64,000 bases of DNA from Thermanaerothrix sp034436175 (GTDB taxonomy: Bacteria > Chloroflexota > Anaerolineae > Anaerolineales > Anaerolineaceae). Made by a program: the position numbers and the translations under genes. Numbering within the stretch: position 1 is the first letter of the stretch; each line of letters opens with the position of its first letter. Shown here in pieces: positions 24,616 through 33,394 of the stretch. The stretch is from positions 62,001 through 126,000 of the forward strand of contig CAYRUO010000005.1 of assembly GCA_964427505.1 (NCBI GenBank), read 5' to 3'. The notes beneath the pieces are model-generated. The model did not search any database and was not told the origin of the DNA. It worked only from the letters and a program-made list of their open reading frames with translations.

Positions 24616-26357
24616 CGAACGCCGTGTTAATTTTCACCTTTTCGCCGGTACAGTCCTTCATTGCCGAGGCACGGCGCAGTGAGGATTTGTTCAACGGCAG
24701 TGCCATTCTCTCGCGGCTGGCACAGGCGGCGGGAGAGGCGATCGAAAAATCAGGCGTACTGATTTACCCTGCGCGATTGCAGGAGACCGATACCCCGAAC
24801 GTTTTGGTCGCCCGCATTCCCGCAGAGCAAGGGCAGGAGATTGCCGAAAATGCTCGGAAAGCCCTGCTGGCGGAATGGCAAAGCATTGCCAGCAAAGCAC
24901 GTAAAGCAGCCCGCCTGGAAGAGGATGACCTTTGGGAGCGCATCTGGAAGCGTCAAATTGTGGAGGCACCGCCCTGGCAAATCTTCTGGGCATACGCAGA
25001 AGAAACCGCAGGATACGCTGAAGCCTATCGGCAAGCCCGCGACCTGCTGGAGCGCGCCAAGCGCAGCCGTCTCTTTGAGCAAAGCGAAGAAGAAGGGGAA
25101 AAAGATAGTCTAAGCGGTACACGCACGGCTTTACGCACAGCATACTACACTTCTGCCCGTAAGTACTGGGAGACCATGTCAAAGAAGTTTCATCTCTTGC
25201 CCTCGAAAGTGCGCCCTGAGGGACGCGAACTGCTCGATAGCATTGCCCTAGTAAAACGTTTCTGGGAAGGTGCAGAGCGTGAATTCCCTTCCACCAGTAC
25301 GGTGGCGGCGTGGGATTTTTATCAGGAAGCAAAAGTTAGTGCCCCGGAGGAGTTGAGCCGCTACCGCCAAGCATTGGAATCTCTGCCGCTCTATAAAGCC
25401 CGCAAGCAGGATGCGGTTTTTCCCTACGACGGCGATTTGTTCTTTAAGGAGACCCTTACCCGCCAGCGCATGAAGGAGAGTTACGGCGTGGAAGTGGATG
25501 AGGCAACGCTTCAACAATTACGAGCCCTGCTCAAAGACGTTGTCCGAAAAAACGGTAAGTCCCCCTCGCCCTACTACATGCTGATTCAGTTCGACGGCGA
25601 CGGCGTGGGCGCTAAGATTGACCATCTTTTGGAGGATAAGGATAGAGCAGAGGTGAATCACCGCCGTTTCAGCCAGAACATCGCCGATTTCTCCAGTCAG
25701 GTGCGGGAGATTGTGAGACCAGAGGCGGGTGGTTTCCTGATCTACAATGGCGGGGATGATGTGCTCTTCCTGGCTTCCCGCGAAAGGGGTTTGGAACTTG
25801 CCCGCCGGCTGGCGAAGAAATATCAGGACATTGTGGGTAAGGATTTGAACATACTGGCGACCGCTTCAGCGGGGGTGGTGATAGCCCACCATTTGACCCC
25901 GCTTGCCCGGGCACTGAGCCTGATGCGCGAAGCCGAAAGGAGCGCTAAAGTGGGCAAAAAGGACAACCTGGGCAACAAGGGCATGGTGTGTGTCACACTT
26001 GCCAGGCGCGGCGGCGAGGCGCTCTCTGCCCTCAGTCCGTGGGAGCATGTGGCACAGGTAGCAGAGTGGGTGCGGGCTTTCCAAAACGACGAAGTTGCCG
26101 CGGTCTTCCCTTATGCGCTGGCGCGCGAAACTGCCATGCTTCAGGACCTGAAACAGGAAGTCAAGACAAGCATATTGCAGTATCTCTTCAATCGCCACAC
26201 AGGGGAGAAGGTCTCAAAGGATCGCAAACATGAATTGCTGAAGACATTAACTGAATGGCACAAAGCCATTGGGGAGAAAACCGGAGTATCCGCAATGGGT
26301 GAAATTGCCCGCTGGCTGATCATTGCCCGCTTCCTCGCTTCCGGAGGTGCAGAATGA
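24612..26357 (+). CDS. cmr2: Type III-B Cas10 subunit Cmr2, without HD nuclease domain
   Basis: A 581-residue Cas10. It starts directly with the Cmr2 core segment LIFTFSPVQSFIAEARRSED, so the N-terminal HD DNase domain found in longer Cmr2 and Csm1 proteins is absent. The cyclase-type Palm domain has QFDGDGVGAK at 328 and an intact GGDD at 380-383 (YNGGDDVLFL). This predicts that the protein makes cyclic oligoadenylate from ATP when target RNA is bound, but does not itself cut DNA. Downstream action would then depend on the CARF proteins of this locus. It overlaps cmr1 and cmr3 by 4 bases each. Confidence 0.94.
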   Translation: MTNAVLIFTFSPVQSFIAEARRSEDLFNGSAILSRLAQAAGEAIEKSGVLIYPARLQETDTPNVLVARIPAEQGQEIAENARKALLAEWQSIASKARKAARLEEDDLWERIWKRQIVEAPPWQIFWAYAEETAGYAEAYRQARDLLERAKRSRLFEQSEEEGEKDSLSGTRTALRTAYYTSARKYWETMSKKFHLLPSKVRPEGRELLDSIALVKRFWEGAEREFPSTSTVAAWDFYQEAKVSAPEELSRYRQALESLPLYKARKQDAVFPYDGDLFFKETLTRQRMKESYGVEVDEATLQQLRALLKDVVRKNGKSPSPYYMLIQFDGDGVGAKIDHLLEDKDRAEVNHRRFSQNIADFSSQVREIVRPEAGGFLIYNGGDDVLFLASRERGLELARRLAKKYQDIVGKDLNILATASAGVVIAHHLTPLARALSLMREAERSAKVGKKDNLGNKGMVCVTLARRGGEALSALSPWEHVAQVAEWVRAFQNDEVAAVFPYALARETAMLQDLKQEVKTSILQYLFNRHTGEKVSKDRKHELLKTLTEWHKAIGEKTGVSAMGEIARWLIIARFLASGGAE

Positions 26358-27433
26358 GCATCCTGTTTATGCAAGCCGAAGATGTCTTGTTATTCCGCGA
26401 CGGGCGTCCCTTCAATGCCGGGAGCGATCATGAGGCGCGCAGTCTTTTCCCACCGCCCCCATCGGTTATACAGGGCGTGCTTCGCTCGCACTACCTGGTG
26501 CATAAGAACATTCCCCTGAGCGATTCCGTTGCAATTCGTCAACTGGTCGGCGATTCGGCAAATCCCAAAGGGTTGCGTTTGCGCGGTCCTTTCCTTGCCC
26601 GGCGCGAGAACGGCAGGGTAGTGTGCTACTTCCCCACTCCCGCCGATGCCTATCCGGTGGACGAGAAAGCCGAGCGGGTTGTTCCCATGAAAGCGGCGAT
26701 GAACCCCGGCGGATGTGTATGGGCCAGCGCGACCCTTCCCTATCTTCTGCAGAGACCTAACAACATCATCACCAAAACCGCTCCTGGCGAATACCTTAGC
26801 GAGCAAGCCTTGCTGGAGTATCTGGAACAGGGAAAGGAGGTTACCCCTATCAAAGCCACCGACTTGTATGTTACCGAGCGGCGGTTGGGCATTCGGACCG
26901 ACCTGCAACGCCTTTCTACCGTTGAGGGGATGCTTTACGAAGTGGAGTTCATCCGCTTATGTAAGGATGTCGGGCTGGTAGTGGAGATTCTTGAGGGGTA
27001 TCCCGACTTTCCACCTCAGGGGGTGATGCGTGCAGGCGGTGAGGGACGTGCCCTGCGCTACACCACTCTAAAGGAAGAGGAGTTTACCCCATTATCGTGG
27101 GGATGCACCGACGAACTGCCGCGCTTTTTTAAGGTGTACTTCGCTACCCCGGCGTATTTCTCGCAAGGCTGGAAGCCCGCTTCGTGGCAACCGTTCTTCA
27201 CTGGGGAGGTAAAGTTGGAAGCGGTGGCGCTCTCGCGCTATCAAGTGTTGGGCGGATATGACCTGCTCAATCATCGGCAGAAACCCGCACGGCGATTCGT
27301 GCCTGCCGGCAGTGTGTATTACTTCTCTCATGCGGGAGGAGTGCGGTTATTTCAGCAGACTATCACCGAAGAGGGGGCCGCCATGGGCTTTGGGCAGGTG
27401 ATGATTGCTTCATGGAAGCCGGAAAAGAAGTAG
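26354..27433 (+). CDS. cmr3: Type III-B Cas5-group protein Cmr3
   Basis: A 359-residue Cmr3. The start MQAEDVLLFRDGRPFNAGSD and PPPPSVIQGVLRSHYL are typical of the family, and EEGAAMGFGQVMIASW near the end is the glycine-rich loop. Cmr3 binds the 5' handle of the crRNA and contacts Cmr2. The start is coupled to cmr2 through ATGA. A 29-base gap with a GGGAGGT site separates it from cmr4. Confidence 0.93.
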   Translation: MSILFMQAEDVLLFRDGRPFNAGSDHEARSLFPPPPSVIQGVLRSHYLVHKNIPLSDSVAIRQLVGDSANPKGLRLRGPFLARRENGRVVCYFPTPADAYPVDEKAERVVPMKAAMNPGGCVWASATLPYLLQRPNNIITKTAPGEYLSEQALLEYLEQGKEVTPIKATDLYVTERRLGIRTDLQRLSTVEGMLYEVEFIRLCKDVGLVVEILEGYPDFPPQGVMRAGGEGRALRYTTLKEEEFTPLSWGCTDELPRFFKVYFATPAYFSQGWKPASWQPFFTGEVKLEAVALSRYQVLGGYDLLNHRQKPARRFVPAGSVYYFSHAGGVRLFQQTITEEGAAMGFGQVMIASWKPEKK

Positions 27434-27462
27434 GATTTTTTGATTTTTGGGAGGTAAAGACT

Positions 27463-28368
27463 ATGTTTAAAGCCAGACGTTTGCTCTTCTTCTATGTCGA
27501 AACACCCCTGCATGTGGGTGCCGGGCGTGCCAGCGCTAATGTGGATTTGCCTATTCAGCGCGAACGGGTCACGCAGTACCCTATGGTGCAGGCTTCCAGC
27601 CTGAAGGGCGCTTTGCGGGCGGAGTATCGTCAATTTTATGGATTAGAAGATGATTCCTCTCAGGTGGAGGCCGTGTTCGGTAAGGCCAGTGGTACTGAAG
27701 ATACATGGGCAGGTGCAATCTCTGCCGGGGATGCGCGTATCCTGCTCTTCCCGGTGCGTTCGCTGGCCGGGGTGTTTGCCTGGGTGACCAGTTTGCATGC
27801 GCTGGAATCCTTCCGCCGTGCCGCCGACCTGGTGGGTCGGTCCATCCCATGGGCATTGCCTCAAGGCGAGCCTGCTTCAGACGCCGCCTGGGTGGGAACC
27901 AACTCTCTGGTGGCGGCACAAGGTAAAGTGGTGCTGGAAGAGTTCAGTTTCAACGCTCAGCCCAAAGCCGAGGTGAATGACATTGCCCAATGGCTGGCGG
28001 TAAATGCTCTGCCGCAGGATGAGGCTTTTGCTTACTGGCGTAAGACCTTACCTGCACGTCTATGCATCCTGCATGATGATGCCTTCCGCGATTTCTGCCT
28101 CTACGGTACCGAGATTCAGACACATATCCGTATTGACCCGGGTAAGAAAACGGTGGCCGAAGGGGCGCTGTGGACAGCAGAGAGCCTACCTGTTGACAGT
28201 CTGCTTTATGCGCCGCTGATGGCAACAGATGTGCGCAACGGCAAAGACAGCAAAAGTGCCGATGAAGTCCTGAAGGAATTCGATTTCCTGCAGGGCGGAC
28301 ACATCCAGTTGGGCGGTGATGAGACCACCGGTCAGGGCTGGGTGGCGGTGAAGGTGTACGGAGGGTAA
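27463..28368 (+). CDS. cmr4: Type III-B backbone RNase Cmr4
   Basis: A 301-residue Cmr4, the Cas7-type backbone that cuts target RNA every six nucleotides. The N-terminus FYVETPLHVGAGRASANVDL followed by PIQRERVTQYPMVQASSLKG is diagnostic. The Asp in NVDLPIQRE is in the position of the catalytic Asp of the family. IQLGGDETTGQGWVAVKV is the C-terminal G-loop. The start at 27463 has GGGAGGT 8 bases upstream. An in-frame ATG further upstream lies inside cmr3 and lacks such a site. Confidence 0.94.
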   Translation: MFKARRLLFFYVETPLHVGAGRASANVDLPIQRERVTQYPMVQASSLKGALRAEYRQFYGLEDDSSQVEAVFGKASGTEDTWAGAISAGDARILLFPVRSLAGVFAWVTSLHALESFRRAADLVGRSIPWALPQGEPASDAAWVGTNSLVAAQGKVVLEEFSFNAQPKAEVNDIAQWLAVNALPQDEAFAYWRKTLPARLCILHDDAFRDFCLYGTEIQTHIRIDPGKKTVAEGALWTAESLPVDSLLYAPLMATDVRNGKDSKSADEVLKEFDFLQGGHIQLGGDETTGQGWVAVKVYGG

Positions 28369-28372
28369 TGCC

Positions 28373-28753
28373 ATGGCTGAGGCGGTGTCCAAACAACGTT
28401 CATTGGAGCAGAAACGCGCCAACCACGCTTATGAGGCGGTGACGAAGGCAAAAGGGGAAAAAGAGAAGGAGTTGAGAAGCCTTGCTCGCAGTGCCCCCGC
28501 CAGCATTCAAAGTGTTGGTTTGGGACAGACATTAGCATTCTGGAAAGCCAAAAAGGAAGAACATCATCTGGCTTTGTACAATGCTCTTTCGGGTTGGCTG
28601 AAAGAACAGTTAGGTATCGAGGAGAGCCGCGACCTGCTGGAATGGATTGCCACCACGGCGGATAGTTTGCAGTACCGTCAGGCGACGGCGGAAGCCCTGG
28701 CGTACCTCAACTGGTACAAACGCTTCGCCGAGGCCGAATTGAAGGAGGATTGA
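28373..28753 (+). CDS. cmr5: Type III-B small subunit Cmr5 (Cas11)
   Basis: A 126-residue, almost entirely helical protein, the usual size of Cmr5. SLEQKRANHAYEAVTKA, SVGLGQTLAFWKAKK and the C-terminal ALAYLNWYKRFAEAEL fit the family. Cmr5 forms the minor filament along the crRNA-target duplex. It lies 4 bases after cmr4 and 3 bases before cmr6. Confidence 0.93.
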   Translation: MAEAVSKQRSLEQKRANHAYEAVTKAKGEKEKELRSLARSAPASIQSVGLGQTLAFWKAKKEEHHLALYNALSGWLKEQLGIEESRDLLEWIATTADSLQYRQATAEALAYLNWYKRFAEAELKED

Positions 28754-28756
28754 TCT

Positions 28757-29686
28757 ATGGGCCCAAATGCTCCACAAAAACATGGCGGCCCCCCCAACCG
28801 CTCCGGCGGACAGCAGGGCAAAGGGGAAACCCCGGCTTCTTCGCAGGAATTTGAATATCCGTTGCCTAAAGAGGTGGTGGCCGTTTTCAAAAATGTTCCG
28901 GTCAGCAACCCTGGGCTGATTTTCGAGCGCTTTATCCCTTACCTGGGGGCAGATAAAGAGAACCGACGTAAGCAAGCCTTAAGGGCTGCCAAAACGGCTC
29001 CTAACCTCGACGCGCTCAAGGCGGCATATGGACGCTGGCAGGCATTGACCGAAGCCTGCAAAGCCAAAACCTTCACCCTCAAGACCGATTGGCGCTTCAT
29101 CCCCGGTTTGGGACGCAAGACCGCGCTGGAAATTGGCTTTGGCTTCCACCGCTACGGTTTCCCTTACCTGCCGGCCAGCAGTGTCAAGGGCATTGCCCGC
29201 ACCTGGGCGCTGTTTGAACTGGCAGCGCTCTTGGCCCTGGATGAGGAAAAATTGAATGACCTTGACCAAACACTTTCCAAAGAAGACAAAGAGTTTGATA
29301 AAGCCTTTGAGCGTTTTAAGCCCTCACCCGAGGCAAAGGATCTGGCAAAGACCATCCGTCTGGTGTTTGGTACATTGGATCAGGCGGGCGGTGCAGTGTT
29401 CTTTGATGCCATGCCCACCTCGGCGTTCCAGCTGGAGATCGACATCATGAATCCGCAATTCGCCCCCTATTACCAAGGCAAAGAACCCCCCGGCGACTGG
29501 CACAACCCCAACCCCATCACCTTTTTGGCAGTGCCGAAGGATAAAGAATTTGCCTTTGCCGTGGCGTGGCGGCGCGGCGCTCCCCATGCAGAGTTGCTGG
29601 AACGGGCTTGCGTCTGGCTGAAGAACGGTTTGCGCGACCTGGGCGCCGGTGCCAAGACCAGTGCAGGCTATGGATTTTTCAGATGA
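28757..29686 (+). CDS. cmr6: Type III-B RAMP protein Cmr6
   Basis: A 309-residue Cmr6. A Gly/Pro/Gln-rich N-terminus of about 35 residues is followed by a helical region and the RAMP core FIPGLGRKTALEIGFGFHRY, PYLPASSVKGIARTWA and the C-terminal GAGAKTSAGYGFF. It sits next to Cmr1 at the head of the complex and binds the 3' part of the crRNA. With cmr1-5 upstream, the III-B effector complex is complete. Confidence 0.93.
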   Translation: MGPNAPQKHGGPPNRSGGQQGKGETPASSQEFEYPLPKEVVAVFKNVPVSNPGLIFERFIPYLGADKENRRKQALRAAKTAPNLDALKAAYGRWQALTEACKAKTFTLKTDWRFIPGLGRKTALEIGFGFHRYGFPYLPASSVKGIARTWALFELAALLALDEEKLNDLDQTLSKEDKEFDKAFERFKPSPEAKDLAKTIRLVFGTLDQAGGAVFFDAMPTSAFQLEIDIMNPQFAPYYQGKEPPGDWHNPNPITFLAVPKDKEFAFAVAWRRGAPHAELLERACVWLKNGLRDLGAGAKTSAGYGFFR

Positions 29687-29693
29687 GGTGCCC

Positions 29694-30602
29694 ATGATTC
29701 TGCTCTGCCTTGCCGGTGAACAGCCCATCCCCAACCTGCTACCGGCGCGTTTTCTCCAACCGGCGCAGACCCTCATTGCCCATACCGGGCTAGATGCCTC
29801 GCGGAAGAGCGCCCAGCGACTGGCAGGACTGATAGGCAACGCCCGTCTATTCTCCATCGGTGATGGCTACCAGATTCCTCGCATTCTGAATGCGCTCCTC
29901 CGCGAGATCGACGAGCCTGAGGAGGACGTCGTTGTTAACTTGACTGGCGGTACCAAACCGATGGCATTGGCGGCTTTCGAACTGGCACGTCAACGTCATT
30001 ATCCGGTGGTCTATTACCAGACGGAAGGGCCGCGTGGGCGCAATCAAAAGAGCATGCTGTACCGCTATCGTTTCGACGAACAGGGTCAACTGTGTCTGGA
30101 AGAGGGCTACCCCCGTGAACTGCCCGCACTGATCACCCTGGACGATTACCTCAAAGCCCACCTGGACGGGTACGAAGAAAAACCGCCAACGAAAACCTCT
30201 GGCGAGATGCTTGAAGATGCTGTTGCGCAAGCCTTAAAACCGCACGTGGACGAGATTAAACAGCGCGTGGTGCCCAACGGGGTGAAAGATCAAGTCGAAA
30301 TAGATCTGCTGGTGCGTTGCGGCAACCATGTAGGTGTTTTTGAAATCAAGACCGGGGGTGAGGGAAGCGGCAAGAAAGCATTGGATCAGTTAACCACCAG
30401 CGCCGCCCGCGAGTATCTGGGCACCTATGCTGCGCGCTTTATCGTAACACAGGCTTCATTAGAGGATCGTTATAAACCATTGGCAAGCGCTTTGCGGGTG
30501 ACGGTGATTGAACTGAAGGAGTACCGTCCTGGCAAACCGCTCAGCCAGTCCGACTCTCACAATCTGCTTACCCTTGTTTCCAACATTCTGCCCACCCATT
30601 AG
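29694..30602 (+). CDS. Card1/Can2-type CARF nuclease (PD-(D/E)xK)
   Basis: A 302-residue ancillary nuclease. The CARF half starts LLCLAGEQPIPNLLPARFL and has VNLTGGTKPMALAAFELAR (Thr84 on), the cyclic-tetra-adenylate loop. The C-terminal restriction-like domain has an early Glu (GEMLEDAVAQAL) and the catalytic set D204...E217-x-K219 in EIDLL and VFEIKTG. Proteins of this type cut RNA and DNA, mainly single-stranded or nicking supercoiled DNA, when cA4 is bound. Since Cmr2 lacks an HD domain, this is the only obvious DNA-damaging enzyme of the III-B part. The ATG at 29694 follows GAGG; an ATG at 29670 inside cmr6 is the alternative. Confidence 0.9.
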   Translation: MILLCLAGEQPIPNLLPARFLQPAQTLIAHTGLDASRKSAQRLAGLIGNARLFSIGDGYQIPRILNALLREIDEPEEDVVVNLTGGTKPMALAAFELARQRHYPVVYYQTEGPRGRNQKSMLYRYRFDEQGQLCLEEGYPRELPALITLDDYLKAHLDGYEEKPPTKTSGEMLEDAVAQALKPHVDEIKQRVVPNGVKDQVEIDLLVRCGNHVGVFEIKTGGEGSGKKALDQLTTSAAREYLGTYAARFIVTQASLEDRYKPLASALRVTVIELKEYRPGKPLSQSDSHNLLTLVSNILPTH

Positions 30603-30611
30603 GAATGATGT

Positions 30612-30773
30612 ATGACTCTGGATAACTTCTCGCATCCCCTCTCCGATGACCAGATAGCCCAATTGCAAGCCCTGCTCGTGCAAGTCCTGCTCGGCGCGCC
30701 CGTTGAGCGCGTGGTCGAGGTGCACGTTCAGGTCGAATCTGACCAACTGCCGGCTCCGCGCAATGTGGCGTAA
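30612..30773 (+). CDS. Unknown 53-residue ORF between the type III and type I modules
   Basis: An ATG 9 bases after the nuclease stop opens a 53-residue frame with the composition of a small helical protein: SDDQIAQLQALLVQVLLGAP, then a charged beta-like tail VERVVEVHVQVES and a Pro-rich end. It fills the otherwise empty 210 bases before cas8b. I do not recognise it. It may be a small Cas accessory, an anti-toxin-like peptide or a remnant. There is no strong ribosome-binding site, so it would rely on coupling. Confidence 0.5.
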   Translation: MTLDNFSHPLSDDQIAQLQALLVQVLLGAPVERVVEVHVQVESDQLPAPRNVA

Positions 30774-30812
30774 CGGCGAGAGGATAAACCTTGTAAAGAA
30801 AGGAGGTATTCG

Positions 30813-32282
30813 GTGTCCGAAGAAATGGCTGTTTTGCTTGATTACACCGGTCATCCCCTGCTGGATGTGGGGTTGGCAACCCTAACGGCTTTTTCTGGCA
30901 AGAAGCGCCCTACCCAGCTCACCGAGGAGGACCTGCATAACGCGGCGCAATACATTCGCGAAAATTACATTGTGGATCCGCTGAAATCGTTCCTTAATGT
31001 AGCCTTCCCCAATTCGGGGTTTACCAACCCCGCCTTTGAGAAACAGCCTGAAAAGCGCCGCAAATATGCTGAAATCGTCTCTGGTGCGTTTGCTGGACCG
31101 GTTGGGGAAGAACGCGATCCGTTCACCGGTTTGCCAGCAACGGCTTTGCCGCTCAATCTAGATGGTGATTTGCCCCCCGGGCGTACCTATCGCCAGCATG
31201 TGCCTCTGCTTACTGGTGTGGACGTGATTAACTTCCATCCCTACGGTGATGCTGGTATTCCCCTTTCGGGTATCAGTCTGTTGGCGTTTCAAATGCTCCC
31301 TATGGGGTGCGCTAAGGTGAGTGGCAGACTGCTGGCGGTGCACAGCGATGATCCCGATTTGTTGCTTTATTTTGCCAAAACCTTTCTCAATACCAATCAG
31401 CAGGGTGTAACCACAGCACGCGTTGGTGGCGAGAAAAAACTGCCCGATACCAGCCCGCACCGTGCCCGCACTGTGCTGATTGAGCATTTGCTTTTGGCCG
31501 AACGGGAACGCATGCGCCGGGAACGGGAAAATGGCGGATTTCCACCCACCCTGACCGGCTACTACTTCACCAACAGCGGGCAAGGTGTCGAACTGGATAT
31601 TTACCCTCTACCGTTGGAGGTAAGTGATTTCCTGATGGCGGTGATGCGCAATGATTCGCTGAAACTCGACTGGGAGGCGCTGACTGCCCGCGGTTGGCAA
31701 TTGACTCGTAAAGAGGGTGAGATTCCGCGTTACAACCGTCTTTATGAAGACCTCTTTACCCTTCCCGAGGCAGCGCCGCGCTTTATTCGTCTGTATTTCC
31801 TGCGCAAGCCCTCTCGTCAGACATTGGATAAGTTCGACCCTACATTGAACTACGATACCCGCCGAGAAGCCAGTTTGATCTCATGGCGGTTGACCGAAAT
31901 CTTTCTCAAGAAGGTGATGCTTATGGAAGAGGCCCGTGTTCAATCCATCCGTGAATTGGGCGATGCACTCGCACGGTATATCCTTGACCGCAATGATCGC
32001 GGTGTATTCAATGGTTTCTGGATGGCGCGTAATTACGGTGAACTGCGCGCGGTGCTCATCCGCGCCTCTGCTGCCGAAGTACGCGCCGGACGCAAGCCGC
32101 TCATCACTCTCGATCAATTCCTTGCCATTTTCGAGCAGTCCGAGGGCATGCCCAATGCCGATTGGCGCCTTGGGCGTGATCTCGTGCTCATCCGTCTGTT
32201 GGAACAGTTGTATCAGAAAGGTTGGCTTCAAGTGCATGCCGAAGAGCTGCCTGAGACCGCACCTGAAGAAGAAACCATGTAA
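30813..32282 (+). CDS. cas8b: Type I-B large subunit Cas8b1/Cst1
   Basis: A 489-residue Cascade large subunit. The start LLDYTGHPLLDVGLATLTAF with a following EEDLHNAA is the Cst1-type N-terminus. The CxxC-CxxC pairs that named this family are absent here; only one Cys (MGCAKV) is visible in the central part. The GTG at 30813 is chosen because AAAGGAGGT ends 5 bases before it, while the next ATG is 17 bases away. The protein recognises the PAM and anchors the crRNA 5' end. Its C-terminal 119 residues can be made separately as Cas11 (see 31923). Confidence 0.88.
   Translation: MSEEMAVLLDYTGHPLLDVGLATLTAFSGKKRPTQLTEEDLHNAAQYIRENYIVDPLKSFLNVAFPNSGFTNPAFEKQPEKRRKYAEIVSGAFAGPVGEERDPFTGLPATALPLNLDGDLPPGRTYRQHVPLLTGVDVINFHPYGDAGIPLSGISLLAFQMLPMGCAKVSGRLLAVHSDDPDLLLYFAKTFLNTNQQGVTTARVGGEKKLPDTSPHRARTVLIEHLLLAERERMRRERENGGFPPTLTGYYFTNSGQGVELDIYPLPLEVSDFLMAVMRNDSLKLDWEALTARGWQLTRKEGEIPRYNRLYEDLFTLPEAAPRFIRLYFLRKPSRQTLDKFDPTLNYDTRREASLISWRLTEIFLKKVMLMEEARVQSIRELGDALARYILDRNDRGVFNGFWMARNYGELRAVLIRASAAEVRAGRKPLITLDQFLAIFEQSEGMPNADWRLGRDLVLIRLLEQLYQKGWLQVHAEELPETAPEEETM
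31923..32282 (+). CDS. cas11: Internal start within cas8b, probable Cas11b small subunit
   Basis: AAGAAGGTGAT at 31908-31918 differs by one base from an ideal Shine-Dalgarno sequence and stands about 8 bases before an in-frame ATG at 31923 (a second ATG is at 31917). Translation from here gives a 119-residue helical protein ending with cas8b. Types I-B, I-C and I-D are known to make Cas11 from such internal starts, usually about this size, and no separate small-subunit gene exists in this type I module. Confidence 0.65.
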   Translation: MEEARVQSIRELGDALARYILDRNDRGVFNGFWMARNYGELRAVLIRASAAEVRAGRKPLITLDQFLAIFEQSEGMPNADWRLGRDLVLIRLLEQLYQKGWLQVHAEELPETAPEEETM

Positions 32283-32303
32283 TTCTAATTCAAGGAGGGT
32301 TCT

Positions 32304-33383
32304 ATGTCTTTTATCACCGGTTTAATCCTGATTGACGCTCCTGCGTCTGCGCTCAATAATTTGGGTAATATGCCCGGTAGCATGACCGAAAATGTGGTTG
32401 GAGTAAAGTTCATCCCTACTCGTGAGGGGAACTATCCCTATGTCTCGGCCCAGGCCTTTCGCTACTGGCTGCGTACCACCCTTGAACAGGGCAACTGGGG
32501 CTGGAAAGCTGCACCGATCTTTCGTGAAGCCAAAATCGCCTATACCGACGCTAATCCCATTCTCTACTGGGATGATGACCTATTCGGCTACATGCGTGCT
32601 CCCTCGAAGAAAACCGAAGCCGCCAATGCCCGCGAAACTAGCGGTTTAGTGGCCGAGGCTACTCCTACGGCTGAAACTGTGACCCGCATCTCGCCCTTCC
32701 GCGTCAGCACGCTAGTTTCCGTTGCACCGGTGCGTTTGGTGGAAGACTTTGGCACTATGTCACGCCACGAGGGCGACCCCGTCCCGCATGGGCACCAATT
32801 TTATCGCGCTGCTTTGCAGGGGCTCTTCTCCCTCGATTTACATGCCGTCGGTACCTTTACTTACATCCAGCGCACCGGTTACCTCAATCTAGATGAGGAG
32901 CGTTGCAAGTTGGCGGTTGAAAAGAAACTGGAACACCTGGAAAAGGAAAAAGCCTACCGTCTGCCGCTCAAGGAACGTGTTACCCGCGTGCGAGCCCTGC
33001 TGGAAGGACTGGCAGAACTGAGCGGCGGCGCTAAGCAAACATTGCATTATACCGATGTCAGCCCCGATATCCTTGTGTTAGCAGTGACTCGTGGTGGTAA
33101 CCATGTTTTCGGGCACATTATCGGTGCCCAAGGTGAGCGCCCTGTACTTAACTTGCCTGCCTTGCGTGAAGCGCTAGATGTCAATCGTGAGGGCTTGCTC
33201 TCGGATGTGTATGTTGGCTGGGTGCGTGGCTATCTGGACGCCGAGCGCGAAAAACTCGAAACCGCTTTAGGCGAAGGCGGTGTACTAAGCGATTGGAACG
33301 GTCGTATTCACCTTATCCACCCGCGCGAGGCCTGCCAGCGACTGGCACAAGAGTTGGAGGCACACCCGGATTGGATGCAGTAA
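32304..33383 (+). CDS. cas7: Type I-B Cascade backbone Cas7/Cst2 (DevR family)
   Basis: A 359-residue Cas7 of the Cst2/DevR group. ITGLILIDAPASALNNLGN, the FIPTREGNYPYVSAQAFRYWLR block and ISPFRVSTLVSVAP are typical. Cas7 subunits coat the spacer part of the crRNA. AAGGAGGGT precedes the ATG. The insert between the first RAMP strand and ISPFR is rich in Ala, Glu and Thr and is probably a thumb or finger loop. Confidence 0.93.
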   Translation: MSFITGLILIDAPASALNNLGNMPGSMTENVVGVKFIPTREGNYPYVSAQAFRYWLRTTLEQGNWGWKAAPIFREAKIAYTDANPILYWDDDLFGYMRAPSKKTEAANARETSGLVAEATPTAETVTRISPFRVSTLVSVAPVRLVEDFGTMSRHEGDPVPHGHQFYRAALQGLFSLDLHAVGTFTYIQRTGYLNLDEERCKLAVEKKLEHLEKEKAYRLPLKERVTRVRALLEGLAELSGGAKQTLHYTDVSPDILVLAVTRGGNHVFGHIIGAQGERPVLNLPALREALDVNREGLLSDVYVGWVRGYLDAEREKLETALGEGGVLSDWNGRIHLIHPREACQRLAQELEAHPDWMQ

Positions 33384-33394
33384 AGGGGTGCACT

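Noticed and set aside
24691..25332. 213-codon minus-strand frame inside cmr2
   Set aside because: Complement of the conserved Cmr2 coding region, rich in Pro, Arg and Cys, with no family motifs.
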